The notes under the pieces were generated by a model. That model was not told the DNA's origin and did not search any database. It worked only from the letters and a program-made list of their open reading frames with translations. A stretch of DNA of 64,000 nucleotides from assembly GCA_028343435.1 (NCBI GenBank), contig JAOLYM010000003.1, forward strand, positions 1-64,000, read 5' to 3'. The DNA comes from Candidatus Nitrosopelagicus sp. Lineage in GTDB: Archaea; Thermoproteota; Nitrososphaeria; Nitrososphaerales; Nitrosopumilaceae. The position numbers and the translations under genes are program-made. Positions within the stretch are counted from its first letter, which is position 1. Each line of letters starts with the position of its first letter. Positions 8,525 to 16,335 of the stretch are shown in pieces.

Positions 8525-9536
8525 TCTTTTTCACTTTCTGTCTTGTAGTGACATTAAATGTTTCATCCTTCGTTATGTTTTCATCACTTTTTACAGCTTG
8601 AGCTAGTTTTGGATTTGCGAATGATGCTATTTTGGCATCCTTTAGTTTTTTACATAGATTTCTAATTGTAACGCTGCTGATATTTGCAGCTTTTGATACC
8701 TGGGTCTGAGAAACCTTTTCACCATTTATTATTGCAGCTAAATAAACGACAGTTGCAGCCATTGCAACTGGATTTTTACCGCTGGTAATCATCAACTCTT
8801 CCGCTTTGATCAAGAATTTTATTGCATCTCGTTTAGTTTTTTCAGATGCGCCTACCTCTGTTGTAATTCTTGTAATGAAACTTACTGGGTTGTATGTTTC
8901 TAATGTCAAATCTAAATCTCGAACCAGCATTCTATAAATTCTATGTATGCTTGTTCTTCGTAAATTTGTTGCATCTGCGACATCTTGGATAGTTCGTGGT
9001 GTGTTAGTGAATCTACACGATGCATATACACAGGCACTCAAAATAACTGGTATACTTCTACCTCTTCCAATTTTCTTGGCTAATGTTTTTCTGTAAATGT
9101 ATGCTGCTTGCTCAACTGCTGCATCTGTAAGTGATAATTTTGCTTTGAGACCTTCTAAGAGGGTGAAAGCTTTCTGCATATTTCTATGACCTGGAAGTGC
9201 TTTGCTATTCTTATCCCACATTCGTAAACGATAAAATGTTCTTTTCATTTCTCCGCTCAAATTTTTACCTGTTGCATCTTTGTCTGATTGTTGGATTACT
9301 GTGGATAAGCCCATGTCGTTGAATGCAAGCGTTGATTTTCGACCTGTTCTGGATTTTGACATGTAATCTTCACCTGTCTGCATAGATTCTGGTCCAAGCT
9401 CTGCTTCATTTTGTGATATAACTTCTCCACAAGATGAACACATTACCTCGCCCGTAGTACTGTCAGAAACTAAGAGAACGTCTTTTCCTTTGTTAGTCTT
9501 ACAAACGTGATTATTAGGTTCAGGATCTTTTTTCAC
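8517..9536 (-). CDS. tfb: transcription initiation factor TFB (TFIIB homologue)
   Basis: A 339-residue TFB that bridges TBP-DNA and RNA polymerase. Two cyclin-like repeats are visible: residues ~115-200 (ERCFYR-like RTFYRLRMWD, then IYRKTLAKKIGRGRSIPVILSACVYASCR) and ~210-300 (ATVVYLAAIINGEKVSQTQVSKAANISSVTIRN). The N-terminal zinc ribbon is unusual: only HVC, then CSSC after 22 residues, where family members normally have CPxC...CxxC. The linker (B-finger region) is ESMQTGEDYMSKSRTGRKST. Thaumarchaea encode several TFBs, so this may be a specialised paralogue. The start is the ATG at 9536. Confidence 0.95.
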   Translation of the reverse strand: MKKDPEPNNHVCKTNKGKDVLLVSDSTTGEVMCSSCGEVISQNEAELGPESMQTGEDYMSKSRTGRKSTLAFNDMGLSTVIQQSDKDATGKNLSGEMKRTFYRLRMWDKNSKALPGHRNMQKAFTLLEGLKAKLSLTDAAVEQAAYIYRKTLAKKIGRGRSIPVILSACVYASCRFTNTPRTIQDVADATNLRRTSIHRIYRMLVRDLDLTLETYNPVSFITRITTEVGASEKTKRDAIKFLIKAEELMITSGKNPVAMAATVVYLAAIINGEKVSQTQVSKAANISSVTIRNLCKKLKDAKIASFANPKLAQAVKSDENITKDETFNVTTRQKVKKIN

Positions 9537-9604
9537 TACTCTACTATATCGGTTTGAATTAATTAGTAATGTCTTCTAGTGTTAACTTTTTTTCTTTAGC
9601 ACTA

Positions 9605-9754
9605 TTATTCTTCAGATTTATTCTGATGATGAAGATTCACCATGATAAATGACATTTCTCTTAGAAATTCGTATTCTCCATTTGACCAAGAATACTTGTT
9701 TGCATTATCCCAAAAATCCTGTCCTGATTTGGATTCAAAATCTTCCGTTTGCAT
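9605..9754 (-). CDS. 49-residue acidic microprotein, unknown
   Basis: This ORF is too short for the track. It reads MQTEDFESKSGQDFWDNANK and ends HHQNKSEE, with several aromatic residues (DFWDN, YSWSNGEYEF). It fills the gap upstream of the TFB gene on the same strand. No membrane segment or metal motif. The sense codon choice and compact start-to-stop fit suggest a real gene, but there is no family evidence. Confidence 0.45.
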   Translation of the reverse strand: MQTEDFESKSGQDFWDNANKYSWSNGEYEFLREMSFIMVNLHHQNKSEE

Positions 9755-9919
9755 ACACTATATTGTATTTTGATCTATAATACGCAAATTGCCTTTTCTG
9801 ATTGACAAAGATGGTCAAAAAAATTGATCCCTCTATGAGCGAGAATTGATTTTAGACTGAGTTCAGGTCAATCTAATCAACAAAGTATCACATTTACGCA
9901 CACATCACTATTGACTTAC
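9755..9919. other. intergenic stretch with no recognised gene
   Basis: Both strands hold only very short frames here (for example MVKKIDPSMSEN on the plus strand). The two repeated bits gattgacaa/ggtcaatc may be chance. It probably holds the divergent promoters of the microproteins on either side; no clear TATA box could be assigned. Confidence 0.4.
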
Positions 9920-10051
9920 ATGAAAGCAAGATTTGATGGAAAATGCAAAAGCTGTGGCGATGATATCCGAAAAGGTAAGGAAATCGCCAAAAACGCAGAT
10001 GAGGTTTGGGTTCACAAACACTGTGTTGAAGAATTAGTGGATTTGCCTTAA
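9920..10051 (+). CDS. 43-residue zinc-binding microprotein
   Basis: Not in the ORF track. The peptide begins MKARFDGKCKSCGDDIRKG and continues to VWVHKHCVEE. Two knuckles, CKSC and HKHC, form a treble-clef-like CxxC...HxxC site as found in small archaeal and viral DNA- or RNA-associated proteins. It stands alone between two intergenic spaces. Function unknown; coding status is well supported by the metal-site spacing. Confidence 0.65.
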   Translation: MKARFDGKCKSCGDDIRKGKEIAKNADEVWVHKHCVEELVDLP

Positions 10052-10082
10052 ATCATATATCCACGGTTTTTTTATTTTTAAC

Positions 10083-10928
10083 ATGCTGATTAATCCTATA
10101 GATTTACTTCTATGGACATTTCGAAGAAATGAAAGTGACGTTGTAAAATTATATGATTCCCTTTCTCCGATTATGGAGGTCTCTACTGGTGGAGATATGC
10201 TGAATTTCGGATATTGGGATAATTCTACTCCTCATCCTATTGATGCGCAAAAACGATTATGTCAAATGATTGGTGAAATGGCTGAAATATCTGCCGCAGA
10301 GGTGATTGCTGATATTGGAAGTGGAATTTTAGGACCTGCAAAGATTTGGAGTTCTCAACACCCTTTGTTAGAAATTTGTTCTGTAAACGTAAATCTCTCA
10401 CAATTAGCCTCAGTTAGTTCTGATAATATTTTAAAAATAAATTCTACCGCAAGGATGCTTCCATTTTCAAATTCCTCATTAGATTGTGTAATTGCATTAG
10501 AATCTGCCCAACACTTCAAACCTATTGGAGATTTTTTTTCTGAATCAAATCGTGTTTTAAAAGATGATGGAGTTCTTGCACTTGCAATACCTACTGCGAC
10601 AGATAATTCTAGTTACAGCAATCTTGGAATATTGAAATTCACTTGGTCATCCGAACATTATTCACAAAAAAATATTATATCTGAACTTTCTAAAAATGGA
10701 TTTGAAATTATAGAATCAAACGATATTGGAAAAAATGTTTACTCTCCTCTTGCTGAATATTATATCCACAATCGTCCTGAATTACAAAAAAAGATTCTTT
10801 CCCGTTATTCTAAATATGTAGAAAAAATACTTTTTGAATCTATGAAAAAAATGCAATCTGCATCTGAAAATGAACTGATCGGTTATTTGATGCTAAAATG
10901 TAAAAAATTAGCACTAGACTCACGCTAG
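10083..10928 (+). CDS. SAM-dependent class I methyltransferase (UbiE/sterol-methyltransferase-like)
   Basis: A 281-residue cytosolic methyltransferase. Motif I is IADIGSGILGPA (near residues 78-89), with LDCVIALESAQHF as the post-II/motif IV region and RVLKDDGVLALAIP as motif V-VI. The N-terminus (VVKLYDSLSPIMEV...LNFGYWD) resembles small-molecule methyltransferases of the cyclopropane-synthase, tocopherol or sterol type. It is followed on the same strand by a zinc-ribbon gene and a phytoene-desaturase-like flavoprotein, so an isoprenoid, quinone or lipid substrate is a reasonable guess. The 3' end carries an inverted repeat that spans the stop codon. Confidence 0.8.
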   Translation: MLINPIDLLLWTFRRNESDVVKLYDSLSPIMEVSTGGDMLNFGYWDNSTPHPIDAQKRLCQMIGEMAEISAAEVIADIGSGILGPAKIWSSQHPLLEICSVNVNLSQLASVSSDNILKINSTARMLPFSNSSLDCVIALESAQHFKPIGDFFSESNRVLKDDGVLALAIPTATDNSSYSNLGILKFTWSSEHYSQKNIISELSKNGFEIIESNDIGKNVYSPLAEYYIHNRPELQKKILSRYSKYVEKILFESMKKMQSASENELIGYLMLKCKKLALDSR

Positions 10929-10931
10929 TGC
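10911..10931. repeat. 7-bp perfect inverted repeat over the methyltransferase stop
   Basis: GCACTAG and CTAGTGC are separated by seven bases, with the TAG stop in the right arm. It is about 36 bp upstream of the next ATG. It may be a hairpin or an operator; its left arm also contains the recurrent TTAGCACTA motif. Confidence 0.45.
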
Positions 10932-10966
10932 ATAACTATTAAATATCATAATTCGGTAATTTGTTC

Positions 10967-11185
10967 ATGGGAGCATCATGTAAAGGAATATGCACACAGC
11001 ACAAAGTAATGAAAGTTCCAAACTCAATGAAATATCAATATGGACTAAAACGTTGCAGTTGGTGTGAAGTATGGCTTGACACCGAATCAATTCGTTGTCC
11101 TTGTTGCAAAATGATTTTGAGAACTAAATCTCGAAATAAGAAAAGAGTCATACCTACCGAACCAACAACAACTGTTGCTGCGTAA
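10967..11185 (+). CDS. small zinc-ribbon protein
   Basis: A 72-residue basic protein with three cysteine pairs: CKGIC near the N-terminus, CSWC, and CPCC, followed by a Lys/Arg-rich tail (RTKSRNKKR). It may bind nucleic acid. ATG 10967 is chosen over TTG 10961; an AT-rich element (ttaaatatc, about 10939) precedes it by about 28 bp. It lies between the methyltransferase and flavoprotein genes, one base before the latter's ATG, so cotranscription with the flavoprotein is likely. Function unknown. Confidence 0.7.
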   Translation: MGASCKGICTQHKVMKVPNSMKYQYGLKRCSWCEVWLDTESIRCPCCKMILRTKSRNKKRVIPTEPTTTVAA

Positions 11186-11186
11186 A

Positions 11187-12563
11187 ATGAATTCTGAAAA
11201 TTACAGTAAAGAGATTTCAAAAAATCTGTCGACGAAACCAGTCGTCATAATAGGCGCTGGTGTCGGCGGTTTATCAATTGCAACTCTTCTGGCCAACGAC
11301 GGACACCCCGTTTCTGTTTATGAAAAATCTGAGCGTGTTGGTGGACGAACAGCTTCAATGAAATTCAAAAACCACATTTTAGATAATGGCTTTCACATAA
11401 TGCCATTTTATAAAAAATCTGCAATATATGAAATTCTAAAAGATGTCAAAATACAATCTAGACTTAAACTTGCAATTGTTGATAAAATTGCATTTTATGA
11501 CAACGGGTTTCACACATACCCAAAAGGAATTGCAGATATTCTGAAAATGTCTTTAATTCCATTCAAGAGCCGAATATCTTTACTGAAAATACTTCTTCCT
11601 ATGGCATTCACTAGTATGGAAAAAGCAGAAAAATTAGATTCTGTACCTCTAACAAAAGTTACCTCCAAACTCGACTTCCATTCTAAACAATTTTTTGATG
11701 CTGTCTGTATGCTTGCATTTGCAGACACTCCTGATCATATCTCTCTTGGTGAATTTGCAAGAACCATAATTCGTGCAAATCCATTCAAAGGTGGAACAAG
11801 TGAATTTGCATATCCCGACATGGGTGGATATGACCGAATTAGTGAGGTAATGGCAAATTATGTCAAAGAAAAAAATTCCGAAGTAAATCTTGGCTCTTCT
11901 ATCAAAAAGGTGATTGTTAAAGATAGAAAGGTGACAGGCGTTGAACTATCTAATGGCCAAATAGTCCAAAGTGACTGTGTAATTATTTCATATCCTGCAT
12001 ATCATGCGATTAATCAATTATTTGACTCTGGAGTCTTTGATGATGATTTTATCAAAAAAACAAATCGACTTAACAAAACAACTTCTGTGGTTGAAGTTCA
12101 TTTTGCATTATCAAAAAGACTGGATGAACGTCAGGTTGTTTTTCCAGTAGGTGAAAACTATGTCTCAAAAGGAATCTTCTTTATTTCAAATATCACTCCA
12201 TCAGTATCTCCTAAAGGAGAACATCTCATCATAGTTGGCACTCCTGTAAAACCTGAAGAAACCGAGAATCCCACACGAATTAAAGAAATTGTTTCAAAAA
12301 TGAAACAGGAGTTATCTGAAATTTATCCTGACTTTGATGATTCCTTATTATGGGATAGGCCTATGGCTTGGAAACTTGTAGAGGCTGTGGTAAAAGAACC
12401 AGGTTTAGTATGGAAAAATAAAATGCCACATTCTGTATCTCACGTAGATGGGTTATTTTTTGTAGGTGATTCTACTATTAGTTATGGTATTGGAACAGAT
12501 TCTGCAGCACATAGTGCCGTCTTAGCACATCCCTTAATAGAAAAACATCTTTCTTCACTTTGA
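11187..12563 (+). CDS. FAD-dependent oxidoreductase, phytoene desaturase/CrtI-like
   Basis: A flavoprotein of about 458 residues. The dinucleotide-binding motif is VVIIGAGVGGLSIATLL, followed by the acidic ribose-binding strand end VYEKSERVGGRT, and the C-terminal FAD signature is GLFFVGDSTISYGIGTDSAA. This is the amine-oxidase/CrtI architecture, which covers carotenoid desaturases, isomerases and related lipid saturases. ATG 11187 is preferred to TTG 11175 because the latter lies inside the previous gene. A bound-FAD redox step on an isoprenoid is likely, but the exact substrate is unknown. It is convergent with the SRPBCC gene (9-bp overlap). Confidence 0.85.
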   Translation: MNSENYSKEISKNLSTKPVVIIGAGVGGLSIATLLANDGHPVSVYEKSERVGGRTASMKFKNHILDNGFHIMPFYKKSAIYEILKDVKIQSRLKLAIVDKIAFYDNGFHTYPKGIADILKMSLIPFKSRISLLKILLPMAFTSMEKAEKLDSVPLTKVTSKLDFHSKQFFDAVCMLAFADTPDHISLGEFARTIIRANPFKGGTSEFAYPDMGGYDRISEVMANYVKEKNSEVNLGSSIKKVIVKDRKVTGVELSNGQIVQSDCVIISYPAYHAINQLFDSGVFDDDFIKKTNRLNKTTSVVEVHFALSKRLDERQVVFPVGENYVSKGIFFISNITPSVSPKGEHLIIVGTPVKPEETENPTRIKEIVSKMKQELSEIYPDFDDSLLWDRPMAWKLVEAVVKEPGLVWKNKMPHSVSHVDGLFFVGDSTISYGIGTDSAAHSAVLAHPLIEKHLSSL

Positions 12564-12992
12564 GTGATCTTTTGCATAATTTGCAAATTCATCTAAGACC
12601 GTTTTCATACTACTTTCAATCTTACTTTTAGCAAACATTCCTAAAATTTTGAGTCCACCAGATAATACAAAATCAACTTCGATTGTAACCTTTGTCTGCT
12701 CTCCAACTTTTTCATATGTTTCATCGAAGACTGTACCTTTTGCTTGCCCATCCAGCATTTTGACAATGTGCCTATCTGGTTTTTCTACAACATGCTCTGT
12801 AGTAACGTTAACCGTCTTTCCTAGGAATCTCAATGTTTCAAAAATTATTGTTTTATTGTCCTTTTTTTGAATAACTTTTAGTTCTAGAAAATATTCTGGA
12901 AGAATTTTTGTAAACTTTTCATAATCTGTACTGATTGCAAAGAATACGTCTCTATCAATATCAACTAATTTTGTAAATGAAAATTTTGGCAT
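12555..12992 (-). CDS. SRPBCC (START/polyketide-cyclase-like) family protein
   Basis: A 145-residue protein: N-terminal MPKFSFTKLVDIDRDVFFAISTDYEKFTKILPEYF, a run of beta strands (KTIIFETLRFLGKTVNVTTEHVV, TKVTIEVDFVLSGG) and a long C-terminal helix (SKIESSMKTVLDEFANYAKD). This is the helix-grip fold that binds hydrophobic ligands, as in CoQ-binding Coq10-like proteins. Position next to a methyltransferase and flavoprotein agrees with a lipid or quinone ligand. It is convergent with the flavoprotein gene. Confidence 0.8.
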   Translation of the reverse strand: MPKFSFTKLVDIDRDVFFAISTDYEKFTKILPEYFLELKVIQKKDNKTIIFETLRFLGKTVNVTTEHVVEKPDRHIVKMLDGQAKGTVFDETYEKVGEQTKVTIEVDFVLSGGLKILGMFAKSKIESSMKTVLDEFANYAKDHSK

Positions 12993-13066
12993 ATCTTTTT
13001 TGATAATTTATTGAATTAAAGTCTAAAGATGGTGATGTTAGGCACTAGTTGACCAATTAGCACTTG

Positions 13067-13074
13067 CTTATATA
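13067..13074 (+). promoter_or_regulatory. TATA box preceded by a TTAGCACTT element
   Basis: The box ttatatat lies 30 bp upstream of ATG 13097. The sequence TTAGCACTT (13057-13065) is directly upstream, a near match to the motif found at several other promoters of this window. Confidence 0.6.
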
Positions 13075-13096
13075 TTGTAATTACGTCAAATGTTTA

Positions 13097-14065
13097 ATGA
13101 AAGCAATACTCGCGGGAATTGCAGGCGTTTTACTATTGACCTCTATGGTTGGCAGTGTTGATGCTACTAATGTCCCCGATTGGGTAAAAAATAATGCAGG
13201 ATGGTGGGCAGAAGGCCAAATTGATGACGCTGCATTTGTTTCTGGTGTTCAATACATGATTGAAAATGGAATAATCAATGTTCCATCAACTACCAGAAGT
13301 TCAGGTGCATCTGATACCATTCCGGCTTGGGTAAAGAACAACGCTGGCTGGTGGGCAGATGGTACACTAACTGAAAATGAGTTTGTCAACGCACTTCAAT
13401 ATTTGATAAAGATGGGTATAATGCAAGTTAGCCCAAGCGCTGTAAGTGATGACGGTGCATCAAAATCACAATATCAATCCACTCCTAAAGAAACTACTAC
13501 CTCACAATCATCTGGCAATGCAGATCTTGATGAAATGTTAGCCAAATGTCAAGGCGGTGAAAACAAAAGAGAAATCCGCGAATGTGAGAAAGTAATCAAA
13601 GATGAATACAAATTAAAAACATACCAGAACAGTGGTGAGAAATTCCAACTTGGTAATGTTGCATACTATTATGTAGCAGATTTCAAGGAGGAAACTCGAA
13701 AGGGAGTTAAAGAATACAACAACATTGCATACACTGCAACAGGACAACCTCTCTTAAACTTACAAATGATGGTTCAAAACACTGGTTCCTCAAATGAGAC
13801 ACTAATGTGCACTAGCCCATCCATATGTAATTACACTGTATGGGATGGAGGGAAAAAATGGGTAAACTCTGGTTCTGACTTTACATCCGGTAACGTCGTA
13901 CTAAAACCAGGACAAGCCAAATTTGTCAATATCTTATGGGGACCTGCAATAGGTTATGGTAGTTATGAAAACTTTGAATATGATTCAGGCAAGGATTACT
14001 ATTTACGAATTGCAGAACCATTTGGTAACTTGGATCTTCCATTGAATCTTATTGTTGTACCATAA
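13097..14065 (+). CDS. secreted protein with two PxWVKNNAGWWA-type repeats
   Basis: About 322 residues. A signal peptide (MKAILAGIAGVLLLTSMVGSVDA) is followed by two ~45-residue repeats, each beginning PDWVKNNAGWWAEGQ or PAWVKNNAGWWADGT and ending in a QYxIxxGIxxV helix. Such repeats recur in many thaumarchaeal extracellular proteins. After a Ser/Thr-rich linker the C-terminal ~170 residues form a beta-rich domain (LLNLQMMVQNTGSSNETLMC...VLKPGQAKFVNILWG) like DUF4352-type Ig folds. The track start at TTG 13064 overlaps the TATA box; ATG 13097 is right. It probably sits outside the membrane; the ligand is unknown. Confidence 0.8.
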   Translation: MKAILAGIAGVLLLTSMVGSVDATNVPDWVKNNAGWWAEGQIDDAAFVSGVQYMIENGIINVPSTTRSSGASDTIPAWVKNNAGWWADGTLTENEFVNALQYLIKMGIMQVSPSAVSDDGASKSQYQSTPKETTTSQSSGNADLDEMLAKCQGGENKREIRECEKVIKDEYKLKTYQNSGEKFQLGNVAYYYVADFKEETRKGVKEYNNIAYTATGQPLLNLQMMVQNTGSSNETLMCTSPSICNYTVWDGGKKWVNSGSDFTSGNVVLKPGQAKFVNILWGPAIGYGSYENFEYDSGKDYYLRIAEPFGNLDLPLNLIVVP

Positions 14066-14067
14066 CA

Positions 14068-14082
14068 TCTCTCTTTTTCTTA
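14068..14082 (+). terminator. T-rich terminator-like stretch
   Basis: The bases atctctctttttctt follow the stop of the secreted protein directly, before the next ATG at 14092; likely weak termination. Confidence 0.3.
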
Positions 14083-14091
14083 TGATAAAAA

Positions 14092-14379
14092 ATGTCTGAT
14101 ATAATTTGGGGAACTGTAACAAAAATCATTACAACAAACTCGTTTGAGATGAATGTTTCACATCAAAAGGATACCAATCAGGATAGCTATCAAGATATAG
14201 AACAAATTCAGTTCACTGAAATTGATATTCCAAGTATTCCTGTAGATGAAAACTCTAGAAATATTCCTCAAATTGAAGAAAGTCTCAATAATAAATTTGT
14301 AAAATGTGAAATCTCAGGCAGGAATTCTGAGAATAAACTCGTATGCACAGTCTCGCATTCGGGCGCTGGCGGATACTAA
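14092..14379 (+). CDS. small protein, possibly SNase/OB-like
   Basis: A 95-residue soluble protein starting MSDIIWGTVTKIITTNSFEMNV, which recalls the first strands of thermonuclease-like OB folds (VTKVIDGDTFEV), and ending KFVKCEISGRNSENKLVCTVSH. The catalytic Arg/Asp/Glu set of nucleases is not recognisable, so it is probably a binding domain or a degenerate member. Its TAA overlaps the next gene's ATG by one base (TAATG), showing an operon. The family guess is weak. Confidence 0.6.
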   Translation: MSDIIWGTVTKIITTNSFEMNVSHQKDTNQDSYQDIEQIQFTEIDIPSIPVDENSRNIPQIEESLNNKFVKCEISGRNSENKLVCTVSHSGAGGY

Positions 14380-15125
14380 TGTGGACTCCACAAATTTTAG
14401 ATGAAACATCATCGTACGATGATTTGATTACTGGAAAAATTCCTGCTTTAATCATTCCAAAGGTTTTATCAAAATCTGATTGTATTTCTATGTCTAGTAA
14501 AATTTTGGATATGTCTAAAACAAATAACTCTTCAACAAAATTTGGTACATCTTTAAGTTCGCACATATATGAAAAGCAAAAATATTTTTCAAAATCAAAA
14601 AAATCAAACGAAATTTTAAAAAATTTGTTCTCAGAAAATATTTCACCTTTAACCTTCATGCAACAAAAAATATCAAAATTATTTGGAAAAAAAATATACA
14701 CTGCAACTGAAAATGGTAATGTTTACTCCGATGCTGTAATCAGAATACATGAGAGTGGAGATTCTGTACACCTTCATCGTGATAACTCTCATTTTGAGAT
14801 GAGTGAATTTAATGTAAGTCGATTGAAAAATCAATTATCTGCAATTCTTTATCTTCAATCTCCTGATGTGGGTGGAGAACTAACAATTTTTCATAAAATG
14901 TGGTCTAAAAAAGATGAAATGATGAGAGAACCAGAATTTGGCTATTCTTCAGATCTGATTAGAGGTGTTTATCAAACAAAAATAAGACCTATCGTTGGAA
15001 ATATGGTTATTTTAAATCCAAAATTTTATCATCAAATTGAATCTATATCTGGATTAAAATCTCGCATAACGTTGACTTTCTTTTTTGGAGAATCAACCGA
15101 AAATTGTTTTAATTCTTGGACCTAA
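14379..15125 (+). CDS. 2-oxoglutarate/Fe(II)-dependent oxygenase (prolyl-4-hydroxylase-like)
   Basis: A 248-residue protein. The iron-binding facial triad is HLHRDN (HxD) and the distal His in KFYHQIE, with the 2OG-binding Arg 10 residues later in SRITLTFFFG; QLSAILYLQSPDVGGELTIF forms the core jelly-roll strands. This is the P4H/PHD-finger oxygenase pattern, hydroxylating a protein or small molecule. ATG 14379 shares a base with the upstream stop; the track's 14343 start would overlap that gene deeply. The partner gene upstream may be its substrate or helper (inference). Confidence 0.8.
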   Translation: MWTPQILDETSSYDDLITGKIPALIIPKVLSKSDCISMSSKILDMSKTNNSSTKFGTSLSSHIYEKQKYFSKSKKSNEILKNLFSENISPLTFMQQKISKLFGKKIYTATENGNVYSDAVIRIHESGDSVHLHRDNSHFEMSEFNVSRLKNQLSAILYLQSPDVGGELTIFHKMWSKKDEMMREPEFGYSSDLIRGVYQTKIRPIVGNMVILNPKFYHQIESISGLKSRITLTFFFGESTENCFNSWT

Positions 15126-15458
15126 CTATTTAAGAAATATTTCCATAGTATCAAACTTGTGTTGACTGTTTGCAATTTCAAAAAATATGATGTCAGAGTC
15201 TATTTCTACCCATTTTGACTTTCCTTTGAATTTTATGCGGTCTTCTACGTATACTCCTGATGGTCCTGACACTCTCACTAGTATTTCATCGTCAGTAACT
15301 CCCATTACTGAAAATGGAACTTTGATAATCTTTTCATTATTTTCTGCATGAATTTTGATAGGATGCTCTTTTTCGTGAAATACAGCTTTACCTTGGAAAC
15401 TGTCTTCGTTTACAATTAGATATTTTATTTTTAATTTGAATGGCAGTTTTAGCTTCAT
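15126..15458 (-). CDS. hypothetical small beta-rich protein
   Basis: About 110 residues (MKLKLPFKLKIKYLIVNED at the start), mostly beta-strand-like, with KIIKVPFSVMGVTDDEILVRVSGPSGVYVEDRIKF in the middle. No signal peptide, membrane segment or metal site. ATG 15458 is preferred to 15515 because a TATA-like tttaaatac on the minus strand (plus-strand bases about 15480-15488) sits about 26 bp upstream of it. It is convergent with the oxygenase. Function unknown. Confidence 0.65.
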   Translation of the reverse strand: MKLKLPFKLKIKYLIVNEDSFQGKAVFHEKEHPIKIHAENNEKIIKVPFSVMGVTDDEILVRVSGPSGVYVEDRIKFKGKSKWVEIDSDIIFFEIANSQHKFDTMEIFLK

Positions 15459-15592
15459 ACATGCGGTAGTCAAAACTGTGTATTTAAAAAACGTAAAAAA
15501 ATTCTTTGTTAGCACTAGTATTCATGCCTAGATCTGACTACTATGTGAAATTAGCATTCATGCGTTAAATGTTCAAACATCAATAGGTAATC

Positions 15593-16306
15593 ATGCAGAA
15601 AATTATCTTTATTGGATTGTTTTGTTTGTTGATGCTTCCTGCATCTGCATTTGGTCATAAATTAATTCCTACAGATGGAACGAATACAGATTATGAATCT
15701 GCATTGGAAATTCCAGATCCTGTTATTTCTTGGGCAATGTACGAAGAATTGGAAGGCAACGCATTGTTTTACAAATTTGATGCAGAAAAAGATGACAGAC
15801 TTTTCAGTAGTATTGTAATCCCAAAACTAGATACTTTAGAAAATTTTACTCCTTCGCTTGTGTTGATAGGACCTTCAACCTTTCTTGACCTGGTGGATGA
15901 GCTAAAGGTACTAGATACTGACAAAAATTTCAATTATCCTATTCCAGAAGGTTACGATGCATATGTTTTTGATTATAAGGGTTCTATACCTTCAACAGAA
16001 TTCTATGAACCCTTTGGTCAAATCACATATTGGGAACGTCAAGAAATTGATCTTGAGATAGAAGCACCTGGTACATACTACATGGCAGTATTTGATAAAA
16101 CAGGTTCCTCTGGAAAATTAGCTCTTGCTATAGGATATGTGGAGGATTTCTCTGGAAATGATTTTGTAACCGTATTGCCAAACGCATGGCTTGAATCAAG
16201 ATATTTCTCTGAAGACTTTACACCTCTTGTAATATTTGTTGGAATTATATCTGGTATATTCGCCCTAATTGGTTTTTCAATATATAGAAAAATTAAACGA
16301 AAATAA
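15593..16306 (+). CDS. exported membrane-anchored protein, unknown
   Basis: A 237-residue protein with a signal peptide (MQKIIFIGLFCLLMLPASAFGHK), a ~180-residue extracytoplasmic domain of beta strands (ALFYKFDAEKDDRLFSSIVIPKL; LEIEAPGTYYMAVFDKTGSSGKLALAIGYVEDF), and a C-terminal membrane helix (FTPLVIFVGIISGIFALIGFSIY) with a basic tail (RKIKRK). The domain ending resembles pre-peptidase or DOMON-like modules, but no ligand residues stand out. Outside-facing anchored topology inferred. Function unknown. Confidence 0.75.
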   Translation: MQKIIFIGLFCLLMLPASAFGHKLIPTDGTNTDYESALEIPDPVISWAMYEELEGNALFYKFDAEKDDRLFSSIVIPKLDTLENFTPSLVLIGPSTFLDLVDELKVLDTDKNFNYPIPEGYDAYVFDYKGSIPSTEFYEPFGQITYWERQEIDLEIEAPGTYYMAVFDKTGSSGKLALAIGYVEDFSGNDFVTVLPNAWLESRYFSEDFTPLVIFVGIISGIFALIGFSIYRKIKRK

Positions 16307-16335
16307 ATATTATCTAGGAAATATTATTCTAATCA

